From NCBI GenBank assembly GCA_022414725.1, contig CM039463.1, forward strand, positions 76,536,773-76,600,772: 64,000 bases of DNA, given 5' to 3'. This document shows, piece by piece, positions 24,301 to 37,361 of the stretch. The stretch comes from Microglena sp. YARC (lineage: Eukaryota; Chlorophyta; Chlorophyceae; Chlamydomonadales; Chlamydomonadaceae). Both the position numbers and the translations under genes were made by a program. Under the pieces are notes generated by a model that saw nothing but the letters and a program-made list of their open reading frames with translations, searched no databases and was not told the origin of the DNA. How positions within the stretch are numbered: position 1 is the first letter of the stretch; each line of letters starts with the position of its first letter.

Positions 24301-27300
24301 CTAACCCTGCACTAACCCTGCACTAACCCTGCACTAACCCTGCACTTACCCTGCACTTACCCTGCACTAACCCTGCACTAACCCTGCACTAACCCTGCAC
24401 TAACCCTGCACTAACCCTGCACTAACCCTGCACTAACCCTGCACTAACCCTGCACTAACCTGCACTACCCTGCACTGCCTGCACTAACCCTGCACTTAAC
24501 CCTGCACTAAACCCTGCACTTAACCCTGCACTAACCCTGCACAACTAACCCTGCACTTAACCTGCACTAACCCTGCACTAACCCTGCACTAACCCTGCGA
24601 CCCTGCACTAACCCTGCACTAACCCTGCACGCACCCTGCACTAACCCTGCACTAACCCTGCACTAACCCTGCACTAACCCTGCACTAACCCTGCACTAAC
24701 CCTGCACTAACCCTGCACTAACCCTGCACTTGCCCCCTGCACTTACCCTGCACTTACACCTGCACTAACCCTGCACTAACCCTGCAACTAACCCTGCACT
24801 TAACCCTGCACTTACCCTGCACTACCCTGCACTGCACTAACCCTGCACTAACCCTGCACTAACCCTCACTAACCCTGCACTAACCCTGCACTAACTGCAC
24901 TAACCCTGCACTAACCCTGCACTAACCCTGCACTAACCCTGCACTAACCCTGCACTAACCCTGCACTAACCCTGCACTTAACCCTGCATAACCCTGCACT
25001 AACCCCCTAACCCTGCACTTAACCCTGCACTAACCCTGCACTAACCCTGCACTAACCCCCTGCACTAACCCTGCACTACCCTGCACTAACCCTGCACTAA
25101 CCCTGCACTAACCCTGCACTAACCTGCACTAACCCTGCACTAACCTGCACTTAACCCTGCACTAACCCTGCACAACCCTGCACTAACCCTGCACTACCCT
25201 GCACTAACCCTGCACTAACTGCACTAACCCTGCACTAACCCTGCACTAACCCTGCACTAACCCTGCACTAACCCTGCACTAACCCTGCACTACCCTGCAA
25301 ACCCTGCACTAACCCTGCACTCTGCACTAACCCTGCACTAACACCTGCACTAACCCTGCACTTACCCTGCACTAACCCTGCACTAACCCTGCACTAACCT
25401 GCACTAACCCTGCACTAACCTGCACTAACCCTGCACTAACCCTGCACTAACCCTGCCTAACCCTGCACTAACCCTGCACTTACCCTGCACTAACCCTGCA
25501 CTAACCCTGCACTAACCCTGCACTAACCCTGCACTACCCTGCACTAACGCCTGCACTAACCCTGCACTAAACTACCCTGCACTAACCCTGCACTAACCCT
25601 GCACTAACCCTGCTCTAACCCTGCACTAACCCTGCACTACCCTGCACTAACCCTGCACTACCTGCACAACCCTGCACTTACCCTGCACTAACCCTGCACT
25701 AACCCTGCACTAACCCTGCACTAACCCTGCACTAACCCTGCACTAACCCTGCACTAACCCTGCACTACCCTGCACTAACCCTGCACTAACCCTGCACTAA
25801 CCCTGCACTAACCCCTGCACTTACCCTGCACTTACCCTGCACTAACCCTGCACTAACCCTGCACTAACCCTGCACTAACCCTGCACTAACCCTGCACTAC
25901 CCTGCACTAACCCTGCACTAACCCTGCACTAACCCTGCACTAACCTGCACTTACCCTGCACTAACCCTGCACTACCCTGCACTAACCCTGCACTAACCCT
26001 GCACTAACCTGCACTAACCCTGCACTTAACCCTGCACTAACCCTGCACTTACCCTAACTAACCTGCACTTACCCTGCACTAACCCTGCACTAACCCTGCA
26101 CTAACCCTGCACTAACCCTGGCACTAACCCTGCACTAACCCTGCACTAACCCTGCACTAACCCTGCACTAACCCTGCACTTACCCTGCACTAACCCTGCA
26201 CTAACCCTGCACTAACCCTGCACTAACCCTGCACTTACCCTGCACTAACCCTGCACTACCCTGCACTTACCCTGCACTAACCCTGCACTAACCCTGCACT
26301 AACCCTGCACTTACCCTGCACTAACCCTGCACTAACCCTGCACTAACCCTGCACTAACCCTGCACCCCTGCACTTAACCCTGCACTAACCCTGCACTAAC
26401 CTGCACTAACCCTGCACTAACCCTGCACTAACCCTGCACTACCCTGCACTTAACCCTGCACTACCCTGCACTAACCCTGCACTAACCCTGCACTAACCCT
26501 GCACTAACCTGCACTAACCCTGCACTTACCCTGCACTACCCTGCACTAACCCTGCACTAACCCTGCACTAACCCTGCACTAACCCTGCACTAACTGCACT
26601 AACCCTGCACTAACCCTGCACTTAACCCTGCACTAACCCTGCACTAACCCTGCACTTACCCTGCACTAACCCTGCACTAACCCTGCACTAACCCTGCACT
26701 AACCCTGCACTAACCCTGCACTAACCCTGCACTAACCCTGCACTAACCCTGCACTAACCCTGCACTAACCCTGCACTAACCCTGCACTTACCCTGCACTA
26801 ACCCTGCACTAACCCTGCACTACTGAACCTGCACTAACCCTGCACTTACCCTGCACTAACCCTGCACTAACCCTGCACTAACCTGCACTAACCCTGCACT
26901 TACCCTGCACTAACCCTGCACTTACCCTGCACTTACCCTGCACTAACCCTGCACTACCCTGCACTAACCCTGCACTACCCTGCACTAACCCTGCACTTAC
27001 CCTGCACTAACCCTGCACTAACCCTGCACTAACCCTGCACTTAACCCTGCACTAACCCTGCACTACCCTGCACTACCCTGCACTAACCCTGCACTTAACC
27101 CTGCACTAACCCTGCACTAACCCTGCACTAACCCTGCACTACCCTGCACTAACCCTGCACTAAACCCTGCACTAACCCTGCACTAACCCTGCACTAACCC
27201 TGCACTTACCCTGCACTAACCCTGCACTAACCCTGCACTAACCCTGCACTTACCCTGCACTAACCCTGCACTAACCCTGCACTAACCCTGCACTACCCTT

Positions 27301-29584
27301 AACCCTGCACTAACCCTGCACTAACCCTGCACTACCCTGCACTACCTGCACTAACCCTGCACTAACCCTGCACTTAACCCTGCACTAACCCTGCACTAAC
27401 CCTGCACTACCCTGCACTTAACCCTGCACTAACCCTGCACTTACCCTGCCCTGCACTTACCCTGCACTAACCCTGCACTAACCCTGCACTAACCCTGCAC
27501 TAACCCTGCACTACCCTGCACTAACCCTGCACTTACCCTGCACTAACCCTGCACTAACCCTGCACTACCCTGCACTTAACCCTGCACTAACCCTGCACTA
27601 ACCCTGCACTACCCTGCACTAACCCTGCATAACCCTGCACTTACCCTGCACTTAACCCTGCACTAACCCTGCACTAACCCTGCACACTAACCCTGCACTA
27701 CCCTGCACTAACCCTGCACTAACCCTGCACTAACCCTGCACTAACCCTGCACTACCCTGCACTAACCCTGCACTAACCCTGCACTAACCCTGCACTAAAC
27801 CCTGCACTAACCCTGCACTACCCTGCACTAACCCTGCACTAACCCTGCACTAACCCTGCACTAACCCTGCACTAACCCTGCACTAACCCTGCACTAACCC
27901 TGCACTAACCCTGCACTACCCTGCACTAACCCTGCACTACCCTGCCTGCACTAACCCTGCACTAACCCTGCACTTAACCCTGCACTAACCCTGCACTTAC
28001 CCTGCACTTACCCTGCACTAACCCTGCACTACCCTGCACTAACCCTGCACTAACCCTGCACTTACCCTGCACTAACCCTGCACTACCCTGCACTTACCCT
28101 GCACTAACCCTGCACTTACCCTGCACTAACCCTGCACTAACCCTGCACTAACCCTGCACTAACCCTGCACTAACCCTGCACTAACCCTGCACTTACCCTG
28201 CACTAACCCTGCACTAACCCTGCACTAACCCTGCACTAACCCTGCACTTACCCTGCACTTACCCTGCACTAACCCTGCACTTACCCTGCACTACCCTGCA
28301 CTAACCCTGCACTAACCCTGCACTAACCCTGCACTACCCTGCACTACCCTGCACTTAACCCTGCACTTACCCTGCACTAACCCTGCACTTACCCTGCACT
28401 TACCCTGCACTAACCCTGCACTACCCTGCACTAACCCTGCACTTACCCTGCACTAACCTGCACTAACCCTGCACTAACCCTGCACTAACCCTGCACTAAC
28501 CCTGCACTAACCTGCACTACCCTGCACTACCCTGCACTAACCCTGCACTAACCCTGCACTACCCTGCACTAACCCTGCACTAACCCTGCACTAACCCTGC
28601 ACTAACCCTGCACCCCTGCACTACCCTGCACTAACCCTGCACTAACCCTGCACTTACCCTGCACTTACCCTGCACTAACCCTGCACTTACCCTGCACTAA
28701 CCCTGCACTTACCCTGCACTTACCCTGCACTTACCCTGCACACCCTGCACTACACCCTGCACTTACCCTGCACTTACCCTGCACTTACCCTGCACTTACC
28801 CTGCACTTACCCTACCCTGCACTTACCCTGCACTTTACTTACCTGCACTTACCCTGCACTTACCCTGCACTTACCCTGCACTTACCCTGCACTTACCCTG
28901 CACTTACCCTGCACTTACCCTGCACTTACCCTGCACTTACCCTGCACTTACCCTGCACTTACCCTGCACTTACCCTGCACTTACCCTGCACTTACCCTGC
29001 ACTTACCCTGCACTTACCCTGCACTTACCCTGCACTTACCCTGCACTTACCCTGCACTTACCCTGCACTTACCCTGCACTTACCCTGCACTTACCCTGCA
29101 CTTACCCTGCACTTACCCTGCACTTACCCTGCACTTACCCTGCACTTACCCTGCACTTACCCTGCACTTACCCTGCACTTACCCTGCACTTACCCTGCAC
29201 TTACCCTGCACTTACCCTGCACTTACCCTGCACTTACCCTGCACTTTACCCTGCACTACCCTGCACTTACCCTGCACTTACCCTGCACTTACCCTGCACT
29301 TACCCTGCACTTACCCTGCACTTACCCTGCACTTACCCTGCACTTACCCTGCACTTACCCTGCACTACCCTGCACCCTGCACTTACCCTGCACTTACCCT
29401 GCACTTACCCTGCACTTACCCTGCACTTACCCTGCACTTACCCTGCACTTACCCTGCACTTACCCTGCACTTACCCTGCACTTACCCTGCACTTACCCTG
29501 CACTTACCCTGCACTTACCCTGCACTTACCCTGCACTTACCCTGCACTTACCCTGCACTAACCCTGCACTTACCCTGCACTTAC
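18367..29584 (+). repeat. 11.2-kb satellite, 11-bp unit CCCTGCACTAA / CCCTGCACTTA
   Basis: Roughly 1000 units, uninterrupted by other sequence. From 18.4 to about 28.7 kb CCCTGCACTAA dominates, mixed with CCCTGCACTTA and many shortened units (CCCTGCACTA, CCTGCACTAA, CTGCACTAA). From about 28.85 kb to the right end the array is almost pure CCCTGCACTTA. The complementary G-rich strand reads TTAGTGCAGGG, i.e. TTA…GGG with GTGCA inside. No open reading frame of useful length. Confidence 0.97.
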
Positions 29585-29968
29585 CAACCCAAAGGGGGCA
29601 GCCTTTGGGTGTCTTTAAAAACGGGTGGTTAGATTTTGTTTTTTGTCTTTTATCTATTTAATTCATACTTCTAATGAAATCTTCTAAACACAAGGAAAGC
29701 AGACCATAAACACAAATTATTTTGTCAATATGCTTTCCATGTTTAAAGGATATTTCTTTATCAAGTGCAATTATCTGTTTTTCTTGTAAATATATGACTG
29801 CCCATTGGTGGTTGGCCCCAGTGCAAGCGAACGGGCTGGCCCTTTCAACCTTACCCCTCGTCCTAATCGTAACATTTATTTATTTTATGTATAAATGACC
29901 CGCAGTGTGTGAGGCATTGGACTAAAAGCTACAGTAAGATTGAAACCTAAAGCCGGTACACATCAGGG
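29585..29968. repeat. Right flank of satellite with direct repeat and repeat G copy
   Basis: 29688-29739 is the right direct repeat (see 18282-18341). 29805-29890 is a copy of repeat G (TTGGTGGTTGGCCCCAGTGC, AAGC.AACGGGCTGGCC) ending in (TTTA)n-like sequence. Confidence 0.6.
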
Positions 29969-30360
29969 ATGTTTTACTTTTTTACGCCTTACTGTTTCAC
30001 TTTTTACTTTATTACTTTTTTACGCCTCACTGTTTTACTTTTTTACTTTTTACACCTCATTGTCTTGCTTTTTTACTTAATTACTTATTTACGCCTCATT
30101 GTCTTACTTTTTTACTTGTCTACGCCTCATTGTTTTACTTTTTTACTTAATTACTTTTTTACGCCTCATTGTTTTACTTTTTTACTTATTACTTTTTTAC
30201 GCCTCATTGTTTTACTTTTTTACTTATGACTTTTGTACGCCTCATTGTTTTACTTTTTTACGCCTCATCGTTTTACTTTTTTACTTAATTACTTTTTTAC
30301 GCCTCATTGTTTTACTTTTTTACTTTATGACTTTTTACGCCTCATTGTTTTACTTTTTGG
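29968..30360 (+). repeat. About 30-45-bp minisatellite TTTTTACGCCTCATTGTTTTAC
   Basis: Around ten degenerate units of TTTACGCCTCATTG and TTTTACTTTTTTACTT, with and without a TTACTTAATTACT spacer. Confidence 0.85.
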
Positions 30361-30371
30361 CAGAGCTCAAC

Positions 30372-30555
30372 CTTCTGGGGGGCGGGAGCCCCCAGTGTTG
30401 TCCGTTCGACCGGCCGACTGACCAACCATCTGACCGTGATGAAGCCTGACACGTCAGCCGACTGTCTCGTAACTAACTCGCTTTTGTTGCCACCTGTCGC
30501 TCCGTTGCAATCACTCTCCGCCAATTTTTAGCGTCGCAGGCGACGCTGCATAGAA
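30372..30555 (-). repeat. Dispersed repeat B, copy 1
   Basis: Inverted relative to 54050-54250 and 55488-55610; common parts are GCGTCGC…AATTGGCGGAGA, CAGTTAGTTA, TTGGCTGACGTGTCAGGCTTC and GGGGGCTCCC. A fragment (CCGTTGCCACCTGTCGCTCC) occurs at 45350. Unclassified; GC-rich compared with surroundings. Confidence 0.6.
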
Positions 30556-30931
30556 CTTGTTTACTTTATTACCCCTCATTTTTTGCCGAAAGATTGAAAC
30601 CTAAAGCCGGTACCCCTGAGAGAATCTTCTTCCGCTATATATAGCGATCGCTACTTTGACCCTGTTTTGGCCCAAATTGCCGCGATACAAAATTTATACT
30701 CAAGTTTTTGTTTGCCCTAAATGGCCCCAAAAGGCGATAAAATCTATACAAGCTTTAAAATGGTGTCCCTAGACGGGGCCTAAGACCACAAAGCTACAAA
30801 AAAGCCACTTTCAAATTTCAAAAAACCCACTTTCAAATTTGGAAACAAACCCTGGTACCCCTTAACCTCAAAAAGGTCCCAATTTCCTGTAACCTGATCC
30901 CTAAAACCCAAACCCTAAACCCACACCCCAG
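30556..30931. other. NDC1 upstream intron or 5' flank, no exon recognised
   Basis: Includes GCGATCGCTACTTTGACCCTG related to 13540-13600. The missing NDC1 first exon was searched for here and not found. Confidence 0.35.
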
Positions 30932-31083
30932 GTGTCAAGGAACCCGAGAAGATTCTCATCATGGGCGGCGGTTTCGGCGGCCTGTACACCGCAGTACGCC
31001 TGGGCGGCCTGTTCTGGTCCAAGGGCAAGCAGCCCCTCATCACCTTGGTTGACCAGAGCTCTCGCTTCACTCTCAACCCCCTT
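30932..31083 (+). pseudogene. Truncated copy of NDC1 exon A
   Basis: Has an acceptor (CCCCAG) and reads [40 protein letters not shown] in frame, then departs after the SSRFTLNPL codons and hits a stop. No donor. About 95% identical by eye to 31238-31390. Confidence 0.85.
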
Positions 31084-31117
31084 CCACAAAACGGCCGCAA
31101 TCTTCTGAAACCCTGAT

Positions 31118-31155
31118 ACCTAAACCCTAAACCCTAAACCCTGAACCCTAAACCA
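31118..31155 (+). repeat. Telomere-like (CCCTAAA)n in the NDC1 intron
   Basis: About five CCCTAAA/CCCTGAA heptamers, the plant and green-algal telomere unit, with more scattered CCCTAAA at 30904-30925 and 31209-31225. Sits between the truncated and the real exon A. Confidence 0.75.
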
Positions 31156-31237
31156 ACACATCAGGATCTCTATGGCCTCCATAAGCGGTCCCAATCTTCT
31201 GAAACCCTGATGCCTCAACCCTAAACCCACAACTCAG

Positions 31238-31611
31238 GTGTCAAGGAACCTGAGAAGATTCTCATCATGGGCGGCGGTTTTGGCGGCCTGTACACAGCAG
31301 TACGCCTTGGCGGCCTGTTCTGGCCCAAGGGAAAGCAACCCCTTATCACCCTGGTCGACCAGAGCTCTCGCTTCACATTCAAACCCCTTCTGTACGACCT
31401 TCTGGACGGATCGGCGACAGAGGAGGAGGTCTCTCCTTCTCTAGATCTGCTCCTAGCTAGTTATCCAGTTCGCTTTGTCCAGTCTAAGGTCACGGGCATT
31501 GTGCCGGAGATGGTGTTGAAGGACGGAGGCAGTACACAGGGAGGCAAGGTAGCGCTGGCCAACGGGGCGGAGCTAGAGTATGATTGGCTGGTGGTGGCTC
31601 TAGGATCTCAG
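31238..31611 (+). CDS. NDC1: NDC1 exon A (FAD-binding fold)
   Basis: Starts after ACTCAG with two bases completing a split codon, then [18 protein letters not shown]. Ends [14 protein letters not shown] with donor GTGAGA, phase 0. The GGGFGG turn is the first dinucleotide-binding motif. A truncated copy of this exon lies just upstream. Confidence 0.9.
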
Positions 31612-32159
31612 GTGAGAGGGTATGTGTGTGTGGGTGGGTGTGTGGGTGGGTGGGGTGGTGGGGTGGGGGTGGGGGGGGCAGAGTATGATTGGCTGGTGGT
31701 GGCTCTAGGATCACATGTGTGTGCGTTTGTGTGGGTGGGTGGGTGGGTGGGGGTAGGGGGTTGAGAGTGCGTGTGTGTGTGTGTGGCTTGTGCCCCCACT
31801 ACCTACCCTACCCCCTCACCCCTGTGTGTGTGATTGTGTGTCTGTGTGTGTGTTTGTCTGTCTGTGTTTGTGTCTGTGTGTGTGTGTGTTAGTGGCTTGT
31901 GCCCCCGGTACTTACCCTACCTTCCCACCCCTCTCCGTTGTGAGTGTGTGTGTGTGTGTGTGTGTTTGTGGCTTGTGCCCCCGCTACGTACCCTACCCCC
32001 ACCCCTCTCTGTTGTGTTTGTGTTTCTGAGTTTCTGTGTGTGTGTGTGCGTGGCTTGTGCCCCCGCTACCTACCCTACCCCCCAACCCCTCTCTGTTGTG
32101 TGTGTGTGTATGTGTGGCTTGTGCCTTCACTACCTACCCTATCCCCGCACCCCTCTCCG

Positions 32160-32203
<44 letters not shown>

Positions 32204-34132
32204 CTTGTGCCCCCGCTACGTACCCTACCCCCCACCCCTCTTATTCGTGTGTCTGTGTGTGTGTGTGTATGTGTGGCTTGTGCCCCCACTACCTACCCTA
32301 CCCTCCCACCCTTGTGTGTGTCTGTGTGTGTGTGTGGCTTGTGCCCCCACTACCTACCCTACCCCCCCCCACCCTTTCCGTTGTGTGTGTGTATGTGTGT
32401 GTGTGTGTGTGGCTTGTGCCCTGCCACCTACCCTAACCCCCAACCCTCACCCCACTACCCCCTTCCAACCCCCCCAACCCCCCTCCCCCCCCCACACACA
32501 CACACACACAAACACACCCCTCTCCGTTGTGTTGCAGGCGGACTCGCGAGGAGTTCCAGGTGTGAAGGAGTTCGCCCTTCCCTTCAACTCATACGAGGAT
32601 GCCATGCGAGTAAGTGGTCAAGAAAATGTTAAACTACGTTGAATTAAGATATCCATCTAATGTGTACCTTGAGTTGTAAAATCAGTAAAAGACTTTGCCC
32701 TTCCCTTCAACTCATACAAGGATGACATGCGAGTAAGTGATAAATATATACATATAAAATGAATAATATGTACGATGAATTATACGACCATACAAGGAAT
32801 TTGCCCTTTGTTCATCTCATATGAAGATGCCATCCGCGGAATTGATCAGGATATATTATCGAATACATTGAATTAAATATGCATTATAATGTGTTGAATT
32901 AAAATAGCCGTATATATTACATACTGCATATATTGAACTATACAAGCATCAAAATACTTTTTCCTTCCCTTCAACTCATACAGAAATGTCATGTGTGGAA
33001 GTGATCAAGATGCATCATAATCTGTTGCATTGAAATAGCAGTATATATTACATAATGCATATGTTGAATTATTCAATCATACAAAAACTGTGCCCTTCCC
33101 TTTAACTCATACAAATATGTCATGTGTAAAAATGATCAAGATGCATCATAATCTGTTGCATTGAAATAGCAGTATATATTACACACTGTATATATTGAAC
33201 TATACAAGCATCAAAAGACCTTTTCCTTCCCTTTAACTCATACAGAAATGACATGTGTGGAAGTGATCAAGAGGCATCATAATTTGTTGAATTAAAATAG
33301 TAGTATATATAACATAATGCATATGTTGAATTATACAATTATTAAAGGACTTCGCCCTGCTCTTCAACTCCTATCGGATATGTCATGTGTGGAAGCAATC
33401 AAGATGCATTATAATATGAATTAATATGTACATATACCGGTAATACGTATAATATTTCATTTTAATTATACAGCCATGAAAGGAATTCGTCCTGTATTCA
33501 TCTCATCGCATATGAAGAAGCCATCCGCGGAAGTGTTCAAGATATATTATAATACAATGAATTTATATAAACATATAATATGTGCGTTGAATTATATAAC
33601 AATAAAAGGAATTCGTCCTGTGTTATCCCGTATGAAGATGTCATTCGTGGAAGTGGTCAACATTTATTGTAATTTGTTGAATTAATATATAAATATGATA
33701 TGTACGTTGAATTATAAAAATAGTTAAAGACTTTGCCCTTCACTTCAACTCATACTAAGATGCCATGCATGTAAGTGATCAATATACACATAAATGTATA
33801 ATATGTACGATGAATTTTACGACCATACAAGCAATTCGCCCTTTGTTCATATGGAGATGCCATCCGCGGAAGATATCAAGATATATTATATAATACATTG
33901 AATTAAATGACAAGCGGAGGTGATCAAGAAAAATTACAATGCAATGAATTAATATATACATATAATATATACGTTGAATTAAATGACAATAAAACAATTC
34001 GCTATGTGTCCATCTCATAGGAAGATGCCATCCACAGAAGTGCACACACATAAAGTCGTGTTGAATTATTTTATCAGTACATTGAATGATCCGGTCAAAA
34101 AAGGACTTTGTCCTGCTCTTCAGCTCATATGA

Positions 34133-34194
<62 letters not shown>

Positions 34195-34241
34195 ATATAT
34201 ATATGTGATCAACGGTGTTCCACAATTATATAGCGGACCAG

Positions 34242-34317
<76 letters not shown>

Positions 34318-36223
34318 GAGGGGGGGGGCAGGAATAAAGTTGGCTGACAGCACGTTCGGAAGTTGTTATTTTGACCCCCGGGGACCCCCCCCCCCCCCCC
34401 CCCCCTCCCTCCCCCTCTTTGAGACCTCATATCTAGACACCCAGACAGTATTACATAGTGAAAGGGGGGTCCATGAGCATTATCTCGTCAAGGCCTTTCC
34501 AACCATGCAACCAAAATTTATCAAATCAAGTTTGGACAAAGTTATTTAGATTTTAGTATTTTTACAACTTTCTTGGGCTCTCAGCAGTCGTCCGCGCCCT
34601 AGGAGGAGATCACGAAAATCGACTGAAGGCGTTATTTATCTGTCTTTTTATCTTTATCATCATCATTATCATGGCTTGATCTACTCAACTTGTATTCTGG
34701 AGCCTGATGGTCGGCTCGGGCGGTGTGTGTGTGTTTTGGGGTGGGGGGGAGGGGGGGGAAGGTGTGTGGGGGGGGGGGGGGAGGGGGGGCTCGAGTGCTC
34801 GACCCCAGGCTCGACTGCTTTAGGAACTTCGTACGGTAGGGGACCGGAATTCAGAACGCGTTGCGCGCGCGCGCCTTTTTCCGCCCAACTGCTGCTCGTG
34901 TCAAGCTGGACGCGTAGGTCTGGGTGACGTCCAGCCTGGCGTCCAGCCTGGATGTACCTTCCAGGAGATCCACCAATTAACACCCTTGGTGTCACTAACT
35001 AACGACTTCAGATTTGTACTCCTCTCGTCGAGACCTTCTCAATGGTTTACGTCACGCACAAAGAATCGCACTGGCAGGAAAGTTACACGAGGTAAAAATA
35101 AAATTGGGAAAACGGTCGGACCCCCCCACCCACCCACCCACCCACCCCCTCGTATCTCGGCCGCCCGTGGGTGTATCGACATGATTGTTTTTGTATCGAC
35201 TATTGCTCGCAGTTCTCTATCCATATCGAACGTGCGGTACGAAATCTTTTTCCTTGCCCCCCCTCGTATATATATATATATTATATATATATACGAGGGG
35301 GGGGGCAGGAATAAAGTTGGCTGACAGCACGTTCGGAAGTTGTTATTTTGACCCCCGGGGACCCCCCCCCCCCCCCCCCCCTCCCCTCTTTGAGACCTCA
35401 TATCTAGACACCCAGACAGTATTACATAGTGAAAGGGGGGTCCATGAGCATTATCTCGTCAAGGCCTTTCCAACCATGCAACCAAAATTTATCAAATCAA
35501 GTTTGGACAAAGTTATTTAGATTTTAGTATTTTTACAACTTTCTTGGGCTCTCAGCAGTCGTCCGCGCCTAGGAGGAGAATCACGAAAATCGACTGAAGG
35601 CGTTATTTATCTGTCTTTTTATCTTTATCATCATCATTATCATGGCTTGATCTACTCAACTTGTATTCTGGAGCCTGATGGTCGGCTCGGGCGGTGTGTG
35701 TGTTTTGGGGTGGGGGGGAGGGGGGGGAAGGTGTGTGTGGGGGGGGGTGGAGGGGGCCTCGAGTGCTCGACCCCAGGCTCGACTGCTTTAGGAACTTTGT
35801 ACGGTAGGGGACCGGAATTCAGAACGCGTTGCGCGCGCGCCTTTTTCCGCCCAACTGCCGCTCGTGTCAAGCTGGACGCGTAGGTCTGGGTGACGTCCAG
35901 CCTGGATGTACCTTCCAGGAGATCCACCAATTACACCCTTGGTGTCACTAACTAACGACTTCAGATTTGTACTCCTCTCGTCGAGATCGAGATTCTCAAT
36001 GGTTTACGTCACGCACAAAAAATCGCACTGGCAGTAAAGTTACACGAGGTAAAAAATAAAATTGGGAAAACGGTCGACCCCACCCACCCACCACCCACCC
36101 ACCCCCTCGTATCTCGGCCGCCCGTGGGTGTATCGACATGATTGTTTTTGTATCGACTATTGCTCGCAGTTCTCTATCCATATCGAACGTGCGGTACGAA
36201 ATCTTTTTCCTTGCCCCCCCCTC

Positions 36224-36273
<50 letters not shown>

Positions 36274-37322
36274 GAGGGGGGGGCAGGAATAAAGTTGGCT
36301 GAAAGCACGTTCGGAAGTTGTTATTTTGACCCCCGGGGACCCCCCCCCCCCCCCCCCCCCCTCCCTCCCCCTCTTTGAGACCTCATCATTCTAGACACCC
36401 AGACAGTATTACATAGTGAAAGGGGGGTCCATGAGCATTATCTCGTCAAGGCCTTTCCAACCATGCAACCAAAATTTATAAAATCAAGTTTGGACAAAGT
36501 TATTTAGATTTTAGTATTTTTACAACTTTCTTGGGCTCTCAGCAGTCGTCCGCGCCCTAGGAGGAGATCACGAAAATCGACTGAAGGCGTTATTTATCTG
36601 TCTTTTTATCTTTATCTTCATCATTATCATGGCTTGATCTACTCAACTTGTATTCTGGAGCCTGATGGTCGGCTCGGGCGGTGTGTGTGTTTTGGGGTGG
36701 GGGGGAGGGGGGGAAGGTGTGTGTGGGGGGGGGGGGGAGGGGGGCTCGAGTGCTCGACCCCAGGCTCGACTGCTTTAGGAACTTCGTACGGTAGGGACCG
36801 GAATTCAGAACGCGTTGCGCGCGCGCCTTTTTCCGCCCAACTGCCGCTCGTGTCAAGCTGGACGCGTAGGTCTGGGTGACGTCCAGCCTGGCGTCCAGCC
36901 TGGATGTACCTTCCAGGAGATCCACCAATTACACCCTTGGTGTCACTAACTAACGACTTCAGATTTGTACTCCTCTCGTCGAGACCTTCTCAATGGTTTA
37001 CGTCACGCTCAAAAAATCGCACTGGCAGGAAAGTTACACGAGGTAAAAATAAAATTGGGAAAACGGTCGGACCCCCACCCACCCCACCCACCCACCCCCC
37101 TCGTATCTCGGCCGCCCGTGGGTGTATCGACATGATTGTTTTTGTATCGACTATTGCTCGCAGTTCTCTATCCATATCGAACGTGCGGTACGAAATCTTT
37201 TTCCTTGCCCCCCCTCGTATATATATATATATGTATCATAATCAGGCTCGCCAGCTGCAAAATAAAAGGAAACACCATTAAGACAGCACTGAGAACTACT
37301 GCAATCAGCAAGTTCCCCCCCC

Positions 37323-37361
<39 letters not shown>

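Noticed and set aside
18367..29584. Satellite as a CRISPR array or as a functional telomere
   Set aside because: There are no unique spacers, the unit is 11 bp and the array is internal, with ordinary sequence on both sides.
31775..32642. 200-residue Cys/Val/Pro frames in the NDC1 intron
   Set aside because: Shadow frames of the GTGTGTGGCTTGTGCCCC minisatellite between exons A and B.
32687..34135. Exon B copies as a cassette of mutually exclusive exons
   Set aside because: Copies lack acceptors in the right place and contain stops and indels.
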